DNA of 64,000 nucleotides from positions 21,434-85,433 of the forward strand of contig JAFVZB010000094.1 in the NCBI GenBank assembly GCA_017508385.1, written 5' to 3'. Numbering within the stretch: position 1 is the first letter of the stretch; each line of letters opens with the position of its first letter. Source of the stretch: Lentisphaeria bacterium (GTDB lineage: Bacteria; Verrucomicrobiota; Lentisphaeria; Victivallales; Victivallaceae). Below, in pieces: positions 35,836 through 44,282 of this stretch. The position numbers and the translations under genes were made by a program. A model generated the notes under the pieces. That model was not told where the DNA came from, made no database searches, and saw only the letters and a list, made by a program, of their open reading frames with translations.

Positions 35836-37544
35836 AAGAGAAAAACACTGATAACAACCGCAGAAAAAAGATAATTTCTGCTTTGGGCGGAATTCTCGCA
35901 TTGACTTTCTATATAATATCCTGCTTTGTGGTGGCACACAACAATTCAGTTGCAGGCAGCAAAAACAAAAAGTCCCCCGAGAGTGCCGCAAAAACTATAA
36001 CCATTGCTCACTGGCAGCTTGAGGATGGCTTCCGTGAGGGAATCGACTACGCTATAAAAGAGTTTGAAAAACTCAAAGCGGAACAGGGTGAACGGGTGAA
36101 AGTTATCCAGAACGCCATTCCGTCACGAGGATATTCCCAATGGTACATAACCCAGCTCATCAGCGGAAATCCCGCCGATGTTATCGAACTCACTCCGTCA
36201 CCGGAGATACAGAGCCGCTACTTTATGCCGCTCTCAGAGCATATTGTGAAACCCAATCCGTTCAACAAAGGTACGCCTTGCGAAAAAATCGCCTGGAAAG
36301 ACACCTTCACTGACGGAATGGATGGTGCACTCAACCCCATCTTTGCTGAATACTTCGGGGCGGGAATTTTCCGTCACTGCCAGAGGGTATATGTCAACCT
36401 AGATCTGCTCAAAGCTGCTACCGGAAGCGAAAAGACTCCGGAAACTCTTGAAGAGTGGATAGAGTGCTGCAAAAAAATTGAAGAGTACGGTCAAAAGATA
36501 AACAAACCGCTTATTCCCATCGGAGTCCGGGGCATAGGCAAAACCACTGTCGGTATGTTCTTCTCCCGCTATTTCGCACAGACCAACAACCACTACAATG
36601 ATACGCTCTCACTTTTCGGTGATGCAAGGATTCCCAACCTTGAAATGTTCTCTGCTTTCGGAGAGGGAAAACTTGATATCGACCGCATGCTTGCTCCGGT
36701 CGAAATGATGCATGAAATCGGCAAGTACTTTTCAGAAGGATTTACCACGACTGACTCACAGCAGACTAAATTCCTGTTCTTCACCGGAAACGTCTGCTTC
36801 TTCCCCGAAGGAACCTGGGATGCCTGGAGTATGGTGAACAATACTCCGTTCAAAGTAAAAATCATACCCATGCCCTCAATATCGCCGACCGGCAAGTACA
36901 AGAATATTTACTCCGGCAGAATTTATGAAAATGCTTTCGGTGTCTCCGGAAAATTCGGAATCACCAAAGCCAGCCGCCATCCTGAACTCGCATTGGAATT
37001 CCTGCAATTCCTGACCAGTTGGAAGATAAATCAGAAAACCATGATGGAATTCTGCAAATGGCCCGCAGTTGTCATCAACACTGAATACACCGGGTTCCTT
37101 GAAGCGATGAAGCCTGAAATCGGAGATTCCAAAAGCAGCTTGCAGTGTCCGTTCTTCTTCAACGAAAAATCAAGAATGAAGGCTCTCGAAAGCATTGAAC
37201 GGATCATTACCGAACAGCCGGAAAATGCAAAAGTCACTTTTGCAAAAGATGTTGTGAAAAATGTTCCCATTCTCAAAGATGAATTTGAAAATGTCTCATC
37301 AGATTATGAACGGCAGCTTTTTGATATGGAGGGCAACCGCACAACCATTGCCTGCAATATACTGCGCAGCGATTTAAGCGATGCCGCCAGAAAAAACCAG
37401 AATATACGAGCTCTGATTGCAATCGAAAACACTATTGCCCGTGAGCTTGAGAGAAGGCGAACCATTGCAGCTTACAACTCGATGGATAAGATAAAAGAGC
37501 AGCTTGAGGATTATATCTCAAATAACGAAGAGAGTGTGGAATAA
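35832..37544 (+). CDS. Carbohydrate ABC transporter substrate-binding protein (family 1), large
   Basis: 570 residues, longer than the usual 400-450. The N-terminus is basic and then hydrophobic (ISALGGILALTFYIISC), with a plausible lipobox IISC near residue 31. ITIAHWQLEDGFREGIDYAIKEFEKL is the typical first strand/helix of group 1 binding proteins, and GNVCFFPEGTWDAW with GKFGITKASRHPELALEFLQFLTS are typical later motifs. The extra C-terminal 120 residues are helical and end in a coiled-coil-like tail. It is followed directly by MalF- and MalG-type permeases (TAATG overlap). Confidence 0.88.
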   Translation: MKEKNTDNNRRKKIISALGGILALTFYIISCFVVAHNNSVAGSKNKKSPESAAKTITIAHWQLEDGFREGIDYAIKEFEKLKAEQGERVKVIQNAIPSRGYSQWYITQLISGNPADVIELTPSPEIQSRYFMPLSEHIVKPNPFNKGTPCEKIAWKDTFTDGMDGALNPIFAEYFGAGIFRHCQRVYVNLDLLKAATGSEKTPETLEEWIECCKKIEEYGQKINKPLIPIGVRGIGKTTVGMFFSRYFAQTNNHYNDTLSLFGDARIPNLEMFSAFGEGKLDIDRMLAPVEMMHEIGKYFSEGFTTTDSQQTKFLFFTGNVCFFPEGTWDAWSMVNNTPFKVKIIPMPSISPTGKYKNIYSGRIYENAFGVSGKFGITKASRHPELALEFLQFLTSWKINQKTMMEFCKWPAVVINTEYTGFLEAMKPEIGDSKSSLQCPFFFNEKSRMKALESIERIITEQPENAKVTFAKDVVKNVPILKDEFENVSSDYERQLFDMEGNRTTIACNILRSDLSDAARKNQNIRALIAIENTIARELERRRTIAAYNSMDKIKEQLEDYISNNEESVE

Positions 37545-38446
37545 TGGCTACTGAGATTTCTGTAAAAAAACTGCGGTTCTACTGGGGCATTTATGCTCTG
37601 GTGCTCATTCCGCTGGCATTGGTGTTGCTCTTCAATTACTATCCGATTTTCAACGGTTTCATTCACATCTTCTACCAGTGGGATGGAGATGCAGTCGAAG
37701 AGTTCACCGGTTTGGAAAACCTCAAAAATGTACTGACCGATATCCAAGTCTGGAAAAGTTTTCTGGTCGTCAGCATATTTGTGGTATCAAACTTGTTCAA
37801 AATGATCATTCCGATAACGGCGGCAGTCGTATTGCACCACGTTATAAACAACCGGGCAAATTATGTTTACCGTGTGATGTTTGTGATTCCGATGGTCATT
37901 CCCTCCATGGTGGGACTGCTGCTGTGGAAATACTTTTACGAGCCCAATCAGGGTATTCTCAACGGAATTTTGCGCAGTCTCGGAGTAATTTCCGACACTG
38001 ACACGATTTTGTGGCTGTCTGATAAAATGTTGACCATCCCGAGTCTGGTGTTTGCCGGATTTCCGTATGTCGGAGCTTTCGGCGTGCTCATCTACCTCGC
38101 CGGATTACAGAACATTCCTGAAGAGGTTTATGAAGCGGCAAGGGTTGACGGAGCGTCTCCGCTGAGGATTTTCTTCTCAATCGAACTGCCGCTGATCATG
38201 ACTCAGGTGCGTATCAATCTGATTTTGATGATCATTCAGACCATTCAGGGATGGCAGAACGTGTATCTCTATGTGGGAGATAGCGGTGGTCCTGACGGAG
38301 TGGCAACTGTGCCCGGTCTGCTGATTTTCAGAGAGGCGTTCCGCCACGGACTCTTCGGTTACGGTTGTGCGATCGGATTTCTCATATTCCTGATCACGCT
38401 GCTGCTCACTTTCATCAACAATAAATTTGTCAGAACGGAAAAATAA
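37544..38446 (+). CDS. Carbohydrate ABC transporter permease (MalF/UgpA type)
   Basis: 300 residues, six membrane segments. The EAA loop is EEVYEAARVDGASPLRIFFSIELPLI, which docks the ATPase. The start overlaps the binding-protein stop (TAATG). Together with the next two genes it forms a CUT1-class importer for oligosaccharides. Confidence 0.94.
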   Translation: MATEISVKKLRFYWGIYALVLIPLALVLLFNYYPIFNGFIHIFYQWDGDAVEEFTGLENLKNVLTDIQVWKSFLVVSIFVVSNLFKMIIPITAAVVLHHVINNRANYVYRVMFVIPMVIPSMVGLLLWKYFYEPNQGILNGILRSLGVISDTDTILWLSDKMLTIPSLVFAGFPYVGAFGVLIYLAGLQNIPEEVYEAARVDGASPLRIFFSIELPLIMTQVRINLILMIIQTIQGWQNVYLYVGDSGGPDGVATVPGLLIFREAFRHGLFGYGCAIGFLIFLITLLLTFINNKFVRTEK

Positions 38447-38448
38447 TC

Positions 38449-39279
38449 ATGAAATACAAGACCAAACAAAAAATATGCGAGTTTTGGAAACACCTCTTTC
38501 TCTGGAGTGTATTTTTCTTCACTTTCATGCCGCTCTATCTGATGCTCAATATATCCCTCAAGGATAATGAGCAGTTCGCACGGAATCCGTGGTTTCCGGA
38601 GGCTCCTTTCCACTGGGAAAACTATGTTGTCGGATGGCAGCACATCGGCGATAAAATTTTCAATACAACTTTCGTTGCATTCACAACAGTGGTGCTGAGT
38701 CTGGGTATCGCTGTTCTCGGAGCGTTCTTCTTCGCCCGTTACAAGATGCCAGGTTCCAAATTTCTGTTTGCAGTATTCATGGTGCTCATGATGTATCCCG
38801 GTGTGGCAAATATGGTTCCGGTGTTCAAACTCATCACTTCGCTTGGTCTCTACAACTCGCACTGGGCACTGATTCTGAGCGGAGTTGCCGCAGGTCAGGC
38901 GATGGCGATATATGTTTTGAGAAACTTCATCGAGGATATTCCCAAAGACCTCTTCGATGCAGTCGAGATCGATGGCGGAAGAGTCTGGCACCAGATATGG
39001 CACATCGTGATCCCCATGTCAATGCCCATCATCGGAACTCTGGCGATTTTGAAAATCATCGGCAGCTGGAACAACTTTGTGGGACCGCTGCTCTATATCC
39101 GTGATGCAAACCGTCAGATGCTCTCTGTCGCTCTGCTTTACATGGATGGTGAATACACCAAACAGTGGGGAGAACTCATGGCAGGTTACACCATTGCAAG
39201 TCTGCCGCTGATCGTTCTGTTTCTTTTCTGTATGAGATTGTTTGTAAAAGGTCTGACCGCCGGTGCGGTCAAAGGTTGA
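38449..39279 (+). CDS. Carbohydrate ABC transporter permease (MalG/UgpE type)
   Basis: 276 residues, six membrane segments, with an N-terminal FFTFMPLYLMLNISLKDNEQF and the EAA loop PKDLFDAVEIDGGRVWHQIWHIVIPMSMPI. Two bases separate it from the MalF-type gene. Second permease of the CUT1 importer. Confidence 0.94.
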   Translation: MKYKTKQKICEFWKHLFLWSVFFFTFMPLYLMLNISLKDNEQFARNPWFPEAPFHWENYVVGWQHIGDKIFNTTFVAFTTVVLSLGIAVLGAFFFARYKMPGSKFLFAVFMVLMMYPGVANMVPVFKLITSLGLYNSHWALILSGVAAGQAMAIYVLRNFIEDIPKDLFDAVEIDGGRVWHQIWHIVIPMSMPIIGTLAILKIIGSWNNFVGPLLYIRDANRQMLSVALLYMDGEYTKQWGELMAGYTIASLPLIVLFLFCMRLFVKGLTAGAVKG

Positions 39280-39291
39280 GAGGTATTTATT

Positions 39292-40386
39292 ATGGCAAGT
39301 GTTACTCTTAAAGATGTATGCAAAATCTATGACAACAGTGTCATGGCGGTAAAACACGTTGATCTTGAGATCCGTGACAAGGAGTTCATGGTATTGGTCG
39401 GTCCGTCAGGATGCGGTAAATCCACCACATTGAGAATGATCGCCGGTCTTGAGGAAATATCTCTCGGAACTATCTCTATCGGAGACCGCATCGTGAATGA
39501 TGTGCCGCCCAAAGACAGGGATATCGCCATGGTATTCCAGAACTATGCGCTTTATCCGCACATGACGGTTTACGACAACATGGCTTTTGCTCTCAAACTG
39601 CGGGGATTTTCCAAAGAGGAAATCAAAAAACGTGTTCTGGAAGCGGCTGAGATCCTCGGAATCACAGAGTATCTCGAGCGTCGCCCCAAAGCTCTTTCAG
39701 GCGGTCAGCGTCAGCGTGTCGCCGTCGGACGTGCCATCGTGCGCAAACCATCGGTGTTCCTCTTCGATGAGCCGCTCTCGAACCTTGATGCAAAAATGCG
39801 TGTCCAGATGCGCACTGAGATCGCAAAGCTCCACCACCGTCTCGACACCACCATGATCTACGTCACTCACGACCAGATCGAAGCGATGACCATGGGAACA
39901 AGGATTTGTGTGATGAAAGACGGAATCATCCAGCAGATCGCAACTCCGCTTGAGATTTATGACAACCCAGCCAACGTTTTTGTTGCAGGATTTATCGGAA
40001 CTCCGCCGGCAAACCTCATCGAGGGTGAGTTCAATATCGAAAACGGCAAACTCTTGTTCAAGAGCGAAAAATGCTCTTTCAGAATGCCTGATGAGTGGAT
40101 AAGCAAACTTGAAGCTGCCAACGCCAAACAGAAAGTCGTGTTCGGAATCCGTCCGGAATCTCTCGGCTCTCCTGAGGCGGAAAGAAATCCTGATGCCGTC
40201 AGAATCAAATCAAAAATCGACGTTGTCGAGCCGATGGGTGCGGAAACATTTCTTTATCTTGACAAAGGTTTTATTTCACGCATCGACCCGCACCGCAGCT
40301 GCAAACAGGGTGAGGAAATCGAGCTTGCCATGGATCAAACCAAAGCTCACCTCTTCGACGCCGAAAGCGGTATGAGAATAATCTGA
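39292..40386 (+). CDS. Carbohydrate ABC transporter ATPase (UgpC/MsmK type)
   Basis: 364 residues. Walker A VGPSGCGKSTT, Q-loop VFQNYALYPHM, signature ALSGGQRQRVA, Walker B VFLFDEPLSNLD and switch HDQ are intact; residues 235-364 are the TOBE/OB domain of MalK-type ATPases (FIGTPPANLIEGEF, FGIRPESLG). It energises the two permeases just upstream. Some ATPases of this type serve several importers; here it is encoded within the operon. Confidence 0.95.
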   Translation: MASVTLKDVCKIYDNSVMAVKHVDLEIRDKEFMVLVGPSGCGKSTTLRMIAGLEEISLGTISIGDRIVNDVPPKDRDIAMVFQNYALYPHMTVYDNMAFALKLRGFSKEEIKKRVLEAAEILGITEYLERRPKALSGGQRQRVAVGRAIVRKPSVFLFDEPLSNLDAKMRVQMRTEIAKLHHRLDTTMIYVTHDQIEAMTMGTRICVMKDGIIQQIATPLEIYDNPANVFVAGFIGTPPANLIEGEFNIENGKLLFKSEKCSFRMPDEWISKLEAANAKQKVVFGIRPESLGSPEAERNPDAVRIKSKIDVVEPMGAETFLYLDKGFISRIDPHRSCKQGEEIELAMDQTKAHLFDAESGMRII

Positions 40387-40409
40387 AGCTGAAATTTCCA
40401 CAACACTGC

Positions 40410-40438
40410 TTGATTTATCTTCTTTGCGGATATACATT
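40410..40438 (+). promoter_or_regulatory. Promoter of the sugar isomerase-like gene
   Basis: TTGATT at 40410-40415 and TACATT at 40433-40438, 17-bp spacer, 33 bp before the ATG. The gene could also be reached by read-through from the ABC operon. Confidence 0.5.
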
Positions 40439-40471
40439 AGAGTAAATTACCCGTAAAAAAGGAGATGAAAA

Positions 40472-41308
40472 ATGGCACATCAATGGGCGTTGTCGGTATC
40501 GCAGGATAACGTTGCAAAAGAGGCTTGGATAAAGCGCATGAGTGAATCGAAGTTTGAACACTTTGAATACTCATGCGGAGCTTTTCCCAACCGCCGCAGT
40601 GCGGAGGAAAAACTTGCGGTACTCGCTTCGGAAATTGCCAAAAAAAGCATCAACTTCACCAGTCTGCATTTGCCTTTTTACTGGGATGCTGAAAGACCGA
40701 CTCAAACGTTTGATGTTGAACGCCGCATCTGTGCAGAGAGATTGGCAAACTGCATTGAGTTTTTCGCTCCTCTCGGAATGAAACATCTGACTCTTCATGC
40801 AGGCAGTCCATGCGCAGGAAGCACAAGAGAACAAGCCGTCGAGAGTGTCCGGGACGTGGTAAAATACCTTGTACCGTATGCTCAGAAAGTCGGAGCTAAA
40901 CTCAATGTTGAAGTTTGTCCGAGAACTTCGACCGGAAAAACTCCTGACGAGATGCTCGCCATTATGGATGGTATGCCCGATTGTGTCGGAGTCTGCTTTG
41001 ACGTCAATCACGCCAACGAGCATTATGCCGAAGTGCCTGAGTGGATAACAAAACTCGGCAAACGCATAAACACGTTCCATATTTCAGATTGCGATGAACT
41101 TGATGAGTGTCACTGGGTTCCCGGTGTCGGAGTTCTCGATTGGCAAGCCATTATGGATGCAATCAACGCTCTCGACCACGACTGCCTGCTGATTTACGAG
41201 GTATCTCAAGACGGATATAAAGCTCCTGCGTTTGAAAACCGCGAAGCCGACCCGGTCTGGTTCATCAGACAGCTTGAGAAAAATATGCAGTGGTTGAGCT
41301 CACTTTGA
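40472..41308 (+). CDS. Sugar phosphate isomerase/epimerase-like TIM-barrel protein
   Basis: 278 residues. TSLHLPFYWD, MKHLTLHAGSPCAG, NVEVCPRTSTGKTPDEMLAIMDGM, GVCFDVNHANEH, FHISDCDELDECHWVPGVGVLDW and CLLIYEV are the metal-ligand strands of the xylose isomerase-like/AP endonuclease 2 superfamily (IolE, IolI, DTE relatives). No signal peptide. It stands after a sugar importer, so it probably handles the imported sugar or its acid. AAAGGAG ribosome site. Its 3' end overlaps the convergent PL8 gene by 9 bp. Confidence 0.83.
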   Translation: MAHQWALSVSQDNVAKEAWIKRMSESKFEHFEYSCGAFPNRRSAEEKLAVLASEIAKKSINFTSLHLPFYWDAERPTQTFDVERRICAERLANCIEFFAPLGMKHLTLHAGSPCAGSTREQAVESVRDVVKYLVPYAQKVGAKLNVEVCPRTSTGKTPDEMLAIMDGMPDCVGVCFDVNHANEHYAEVPEWITKLGKRINTFHISDCDELDECHWVPGVGVLDWQAIMDAINALDHDCLLIYEVSQDGYKAPAFENREADPVWFIRQLEKNMQWLSSL

Positions 41309-43282
41309 GAGCGTCACACTCTTTCCGGCATAAACTCCTGATGGAGTGACGAACTTGTAAAGTTTGTCATTCAAACTGATATTGACAACACGATTTTTCT
41401 GCTGAACATCGGCAACGGTCAATGTATCTTTTTTTAGCATGACCGCTGCTTTTTTATCGCTTGAAAGTTTGCCGACTCCGGGAATATCCATCTCGCCGGG
41501 AACAAAAAAGTACGCCCAGCAGGTATCATTTCTGCTATCTTTGACAACGTGTCCGCACTTGTTGAAAATGGTTTTCACTCCGGTGTTTTCACCGGCAGGA
41601 GCAATCATGTAGCTCAAACGCTCATTTTTTGCTTTCACTCCGTGATTTACATAGATGGTCACGGTTTTACCCTTTTGCACTCCTTTGGCATGAATGGTCA
41701 CACTCTTCCACGGAACGCTTTTTTCCTCAATGGCTAGCGTGAGGTTTTGCGGCTTCAAAAAGGTGTATGCCACATTGTCGTGGATGATTTTTTCAACCTT
41801 TTCGAGTTTGTGTGTGCCATTTTCGTAAACTTGCTTTTTACCTGCGCTCACGACTTCGACCGGAGTGCGGTACAAACGGCTGTCGATGGTGGTGTTGACC
41901 GGGGATTTGGTCTTGTTTACGACGTTGTTCAAGTTGAATACCACACATTTATCAATGGCGGTAACGCTCTTGAAATATCCGATTTTACTGGAACTGCAAC
42001 CCATCATCACTCCGGTATTGACCTCATCGGTGACGGCTCCGACGGTCGATGAGATGTTGGTCTTTTTACGGGCACGCGAGGCGTTGAGACTATCATTATC
42101 GTAAACTGCGGTCAAGCCGGGAAGTCTGCGCCAATCCCACAATGCTGCCATATTGTCGTACTCTGAGCCATCTGTTTTGTATTGCATGACTCCACAGCCG
42201 AGGTAGAGTCCCTGTAAATTCTCTTTGTTTATCGTCTCACTGCCGATGACTCTTGATGAACACATCTTGTATGAGAAGTAGAAATCCTTGCGGCGGTGGA
42301 TGAGATAGTCACTGCGGAAAAAGTAGCGGCTGCCTTCAAGTGAAGCATCATTCCTACTGACGGCTTCAACGATATCACGCTTTTCTTTGCTGTTGTTGAA
42401 ACGGCGTGAATACCCCTTTATCTGGCGGCATTTGCCATACGGAGCATCGTGGGTGATCTGTCTGCCGCAGGCGAGATAATCCATCTGATTTTTGAAGAGA
42501 GTCCAGCGCAAACCGCAGTAAAAGTAATTCCAGATAAGCTCCTGCTGGGCTTTGCTGAAAGCGTATTCTGTTCCGTCAAGCAGACGTAAAAGCAAGGTGC
42601 AGTTCTCATAATATCCTCTGCCGTAATTGCCGAACTGCTGCTGAGAACCATGCTGGTGGAAACTGTAATCAGCCTGCAATCCCTCTTTGCCCGCAGGAGA
42701 TATCTTTACTACTGATTTGAGGGCATCAACGGCGGTATTGACCATTTTATCATCGTTGTAAAAAACCCCCTTCCAGAGGTGGATGATCGCCGCATCGGCA
42801 AGGTTCTGACCGGTTCCGCGTAGAGCCGCACGCTCAAAGGTTTTGCGGCTTGCCTCGAGAGCCTCAGGGGAAACTGCTCCATTCATATTGTTGATGACTC
42901 TGATAAGATGCATCGGAACTCCGATTTCCTGCCACCACCAGTTTGAGTTTTCCGGCAGAGTTTTTCCCCACCAGATGAGTCCGGCATTGACGGCATCGCA
43001 ATACTTGCGGTCTGCGGTTTTGCGCCATGCGGCAACGAGTGTACGCAAATTGTACCAATGAGCCATACCTTTCCACAATCCCCGGGATTTGTCGCCGTAA
43101 AGCACGCTTTTGAAACTTCCGTCGGAATTCATATCGGCAAGCAGGGCATCGGCTTTCTTCAAATCGGCGTTGCCGTGAGAATATATTGAATTGTAATTCT
43201 TCACCAGCGTTTTTCTGCTGTCAGCCGACGCAGTGAGCACAAATACCGCCGCCAGAAGCAGCAGAAAGAGTTTCATTTTCAT
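41300..43282 (-). CDS. Secreted polysaccharide lyase family 8 (hyaluronate/chondroitin/xanthan lyase type)
   Basis: 660 residues with a signal peptide (MKLFLLLLAAVFVLTASA). The alpha/alpha toroid has NWWWQEIGVP at 114-123, GTGQN with catalytic Asn160, and DYSFHQHGSQQQFGNYG, in which His211 and Tyr220 are spaced by 9 like the catalytic pair of chondroitin AC lyase. A C-terminal beta-sandwich follows. PL8 enzymes cut uronic-acid polymers by beta-elimination; the substrate may be host glycosaminoglycan or a bacterial polymer such as xanthan. Shorter than the usual 700-1000 residues but seemingly complete. Divergent from mraZ. Confidence 0.92.
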   Translation of the reverse strand: MKMKLFLLLLAAVFVLTASADSRKTLVKNYNSIYSHGNADLKKADALLADMNSDGSFKSVLYGDKSRGLWKGMAHWYNLRTLVAAWRKTADRKYCDAVNAGLIWWGKTLPENSNWWWQEIGVPMHLIRVINNMNGAVSPEALEASRKTFERAALRGTGQNLADAAIIHLWKGVFYNDDKMVNTAVDALKSVVKISPAGKEGLQADYSFHQHGSQQQFGNYGRGYYENCTLLLRLLDGTEYAFSKAQQELIWNYFYCGLRWTLFKNQMDYLACGRQITHDAPYGKCRQIKGYSRRFNNSKEKRDIVEAVSRNDASLEGSRYFFRSDYLIHRRKDFYFSYKMCSSRVIGSETINKENLQGLYLGCGVMQYKTDGSEYDNMAALWDWRRLPGLTAVYDNDSLNASRARKKTNISSTVGAVTDEVNTGVMMGCSSSKIGYFKSVTAIDKCVVFNLNNVVNKTKSPVNTTIDSRLYRTPVEVVSAGKKQVYENGTHKLEKVEKIIHDNVAYTFLKPQNLTLAIEEKSVPWKSVTIHAKGVQKGKTVTIYVNHGVKAKNERLSYMIAPAGENTGVKTIFNKCGHVVKDSRNDTCWAYFFVPGEMDIPGVGKLSSDKKAAVMLKKDTLTVADVQQKNRVVNISLNDKLYKFVTPSGVYAGKSVTLSK

Positions 43283-43325
43283 AGTGTATCCTGTTATTTT
43301 TGGTTATTCGCTTTACAGTTCCCTT

Positions 43326-43354
43326 AATATACAACTTAAAGGAACAAAATGCAA
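43326..43354 (-). promoter_or_regulatory. Promoter of the PL8 gene
   Basis: Minus strand TTGCAT (43349-43354), 17-bp spacer, TATATT (43326-43331). Confidence 0.6.
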
Positions 43355-43391
43355 CTTTGCAAAAAAATAACGAAATTTTTTCAAAAACCGC

Positions 43392-43434
43392 TTGCATTTT
43401 GGAACAAATTGGAATATATTGGAAATAATTGGAA
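43392..43434 (+). promoter_or_regulatory. mraZ promoter overlapped by four MraZ boxes
   Basis: TTGGAA occurs at 43399-43404, 43409-43414, 43419-43424 and 43429-43434, exactly 10 bp apart, so all four lie on one face of the helix. MraZ in E. coli binds direct TGGGN repeats of the same period before its own gene. Within the array a promoter can be read: TTGCAT at 43392-43397, 17-bp spacer, TATATT at 43415-43420. Binding would cover the -10 region and repress mraZ. Confidence 0.8.
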
Positions 43435-43466
43435 ACACGAAAATAAATTCCGGAAAAAATTTCGAG

Positions 43467-43958
43467 ATGTTGCCATTCAGCGGTTGCGAACATTGTCTCA
43501 TTGACAGCAATGGAAGATTGAGGCTCTGTCAGAGGTTTGTTGATGACTTTCTCGCCAGGTGCGACGGGGATATCGTCATTTACGGACTTCCTGAGGGTGC
43601 GCTTGCGCTGTATCCTGAGGCGGTGTTCAAAGAGATGCGTGAGAGGGAACTCGGCAACATCGACCGCATCGGCGCAAGTTACGCCGCAAGGAGAAGTTTG
43701 AGACGTTTCGGCAGTTTGAGTGCTCCTGAGCACATCAGCCGTCAGGGACGTATCACTATTCCGGAACATCTGCGTGATTTCGCCCATCTGCCGCCGGGTG
43801 CCGCCGCCGCTGTTGTCGGCGTGGAAATCGGCGTGGAAATCTGGTCTGAGGAGCTGCTCAAAAAAGAGATGGCTTCTATCGAAAGCGACGAGCACGAAAT
43901 ACGCGAATACGAGCTCGAAGCCAACAAAAAGGCGCGTACTGAAAAATTGGAGTTTTGA
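43467..43958 (+). CDS. mraZ: Transcriptional regulator MraZ
   Basis: 163 residues from the ATG at 43467 (GGAAA site 10 nt upstream; a longer frame would start inside the operator). Two AbrB-like swapped-hairpin units are seen: CLIDSNGRLRLCQRF (about 10-24) with LYPEAVFKEMRERE, and ISRQGRITIPEHLRDFAHLP (about 94-113) with VEIWSEELLKKE, corresponding to the paired D-x-x-GR-x-x-x-P motifs. In the first unit the usual Pro is Cys. A charged tail of about 25 residues is added. MraZ normally heads the dcw cluster before rsmH and ftsL; here neither follows. Confidence 0.87.
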   Translation: MLPFSGCEHCLIDSNGRLRLCQRFVDDFLARCDGDIVIYGLPEGALALYPEAVFKEMRERELGNIDRIGASYAARRSLRRFGSLSAPEHISRQGRITIPEHLRDFAHLPPGAAAAVVGVEIGVEIWSEELLKKEMASIESDEHEIREYELEANKKARTEKLEF

Positions 43959-43959
43959 A

Positions 43960-44175
43960 ATGCTGCGTTTTATGTTCATTATCACGCTTATTGCCGCTTC
44001 TGTTCTGATTTCAGGAGCGCAAAGGAGTTCAGTCAAGTTGACCCTCATTCAGAAAGATGAGATCAAAGCCGCCGGACTATTGGTTTCCGGAGTTCCGGGC
44101 GAAAAAGAAAAATGGCAGAAGTCAGCTGCCGGTAATCCGCTGTATTTCATTGAATTGGAAGCCGGTATTCTCTGA
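43960..44175 (+). CDS. Small secreted or membrane-anchored protein (71 aa)
   Basis: 71 residues beginning one base after the mraZ stop (TGAAATG), so translation is likely coupled. A hydrophobic N-terminus (MLRFMFIITLIAASVLISGA) is either a signal peptide or a single anchor; the remaining 50 residues are polar (VKLTLIQKDEIKAAG, ending YFIELEAGIL). It takes the place where rsmH or ftsL would be in a dcw cluster, but it is too short for either and lacks the FtsL coiled coil. Function unknown. Confidence 0.6.
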   Translation: MLRFMFIITLIAASVLISGAQRSSVKLTLIQKDEIKAAGLLVSGVPGEKEKWQKSAAGNPLYFIELEAGIL

Positions 44176-44193
44176 ATTTTTTGAAATCACTGC

Positions 44194-44222
44194 TTGAAAA
44201 ATACTGTACGCTGTGGTAACTT
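44194..44222 (+). promoter_or_regulatory. Promoter of the strand-loop-strand protein gene
   Basis: TTGAAA at 44194-44199, 17-bp spacer, TAACTT at 44217-44222; the ATG lies 60 bp later. Confidence 0.5.
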
Positions 44223-44282
44223 ATTACCAACAGCGTTTTTTTATTACCAGAAAGAGAAAAACAACAGAAAGGGAATACCACT

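Noticed and set aside
43392..43466. Longer MraZ start at 43392
   Set aside because: The start would lie inside the operator and upstream of the predicted transcript start.
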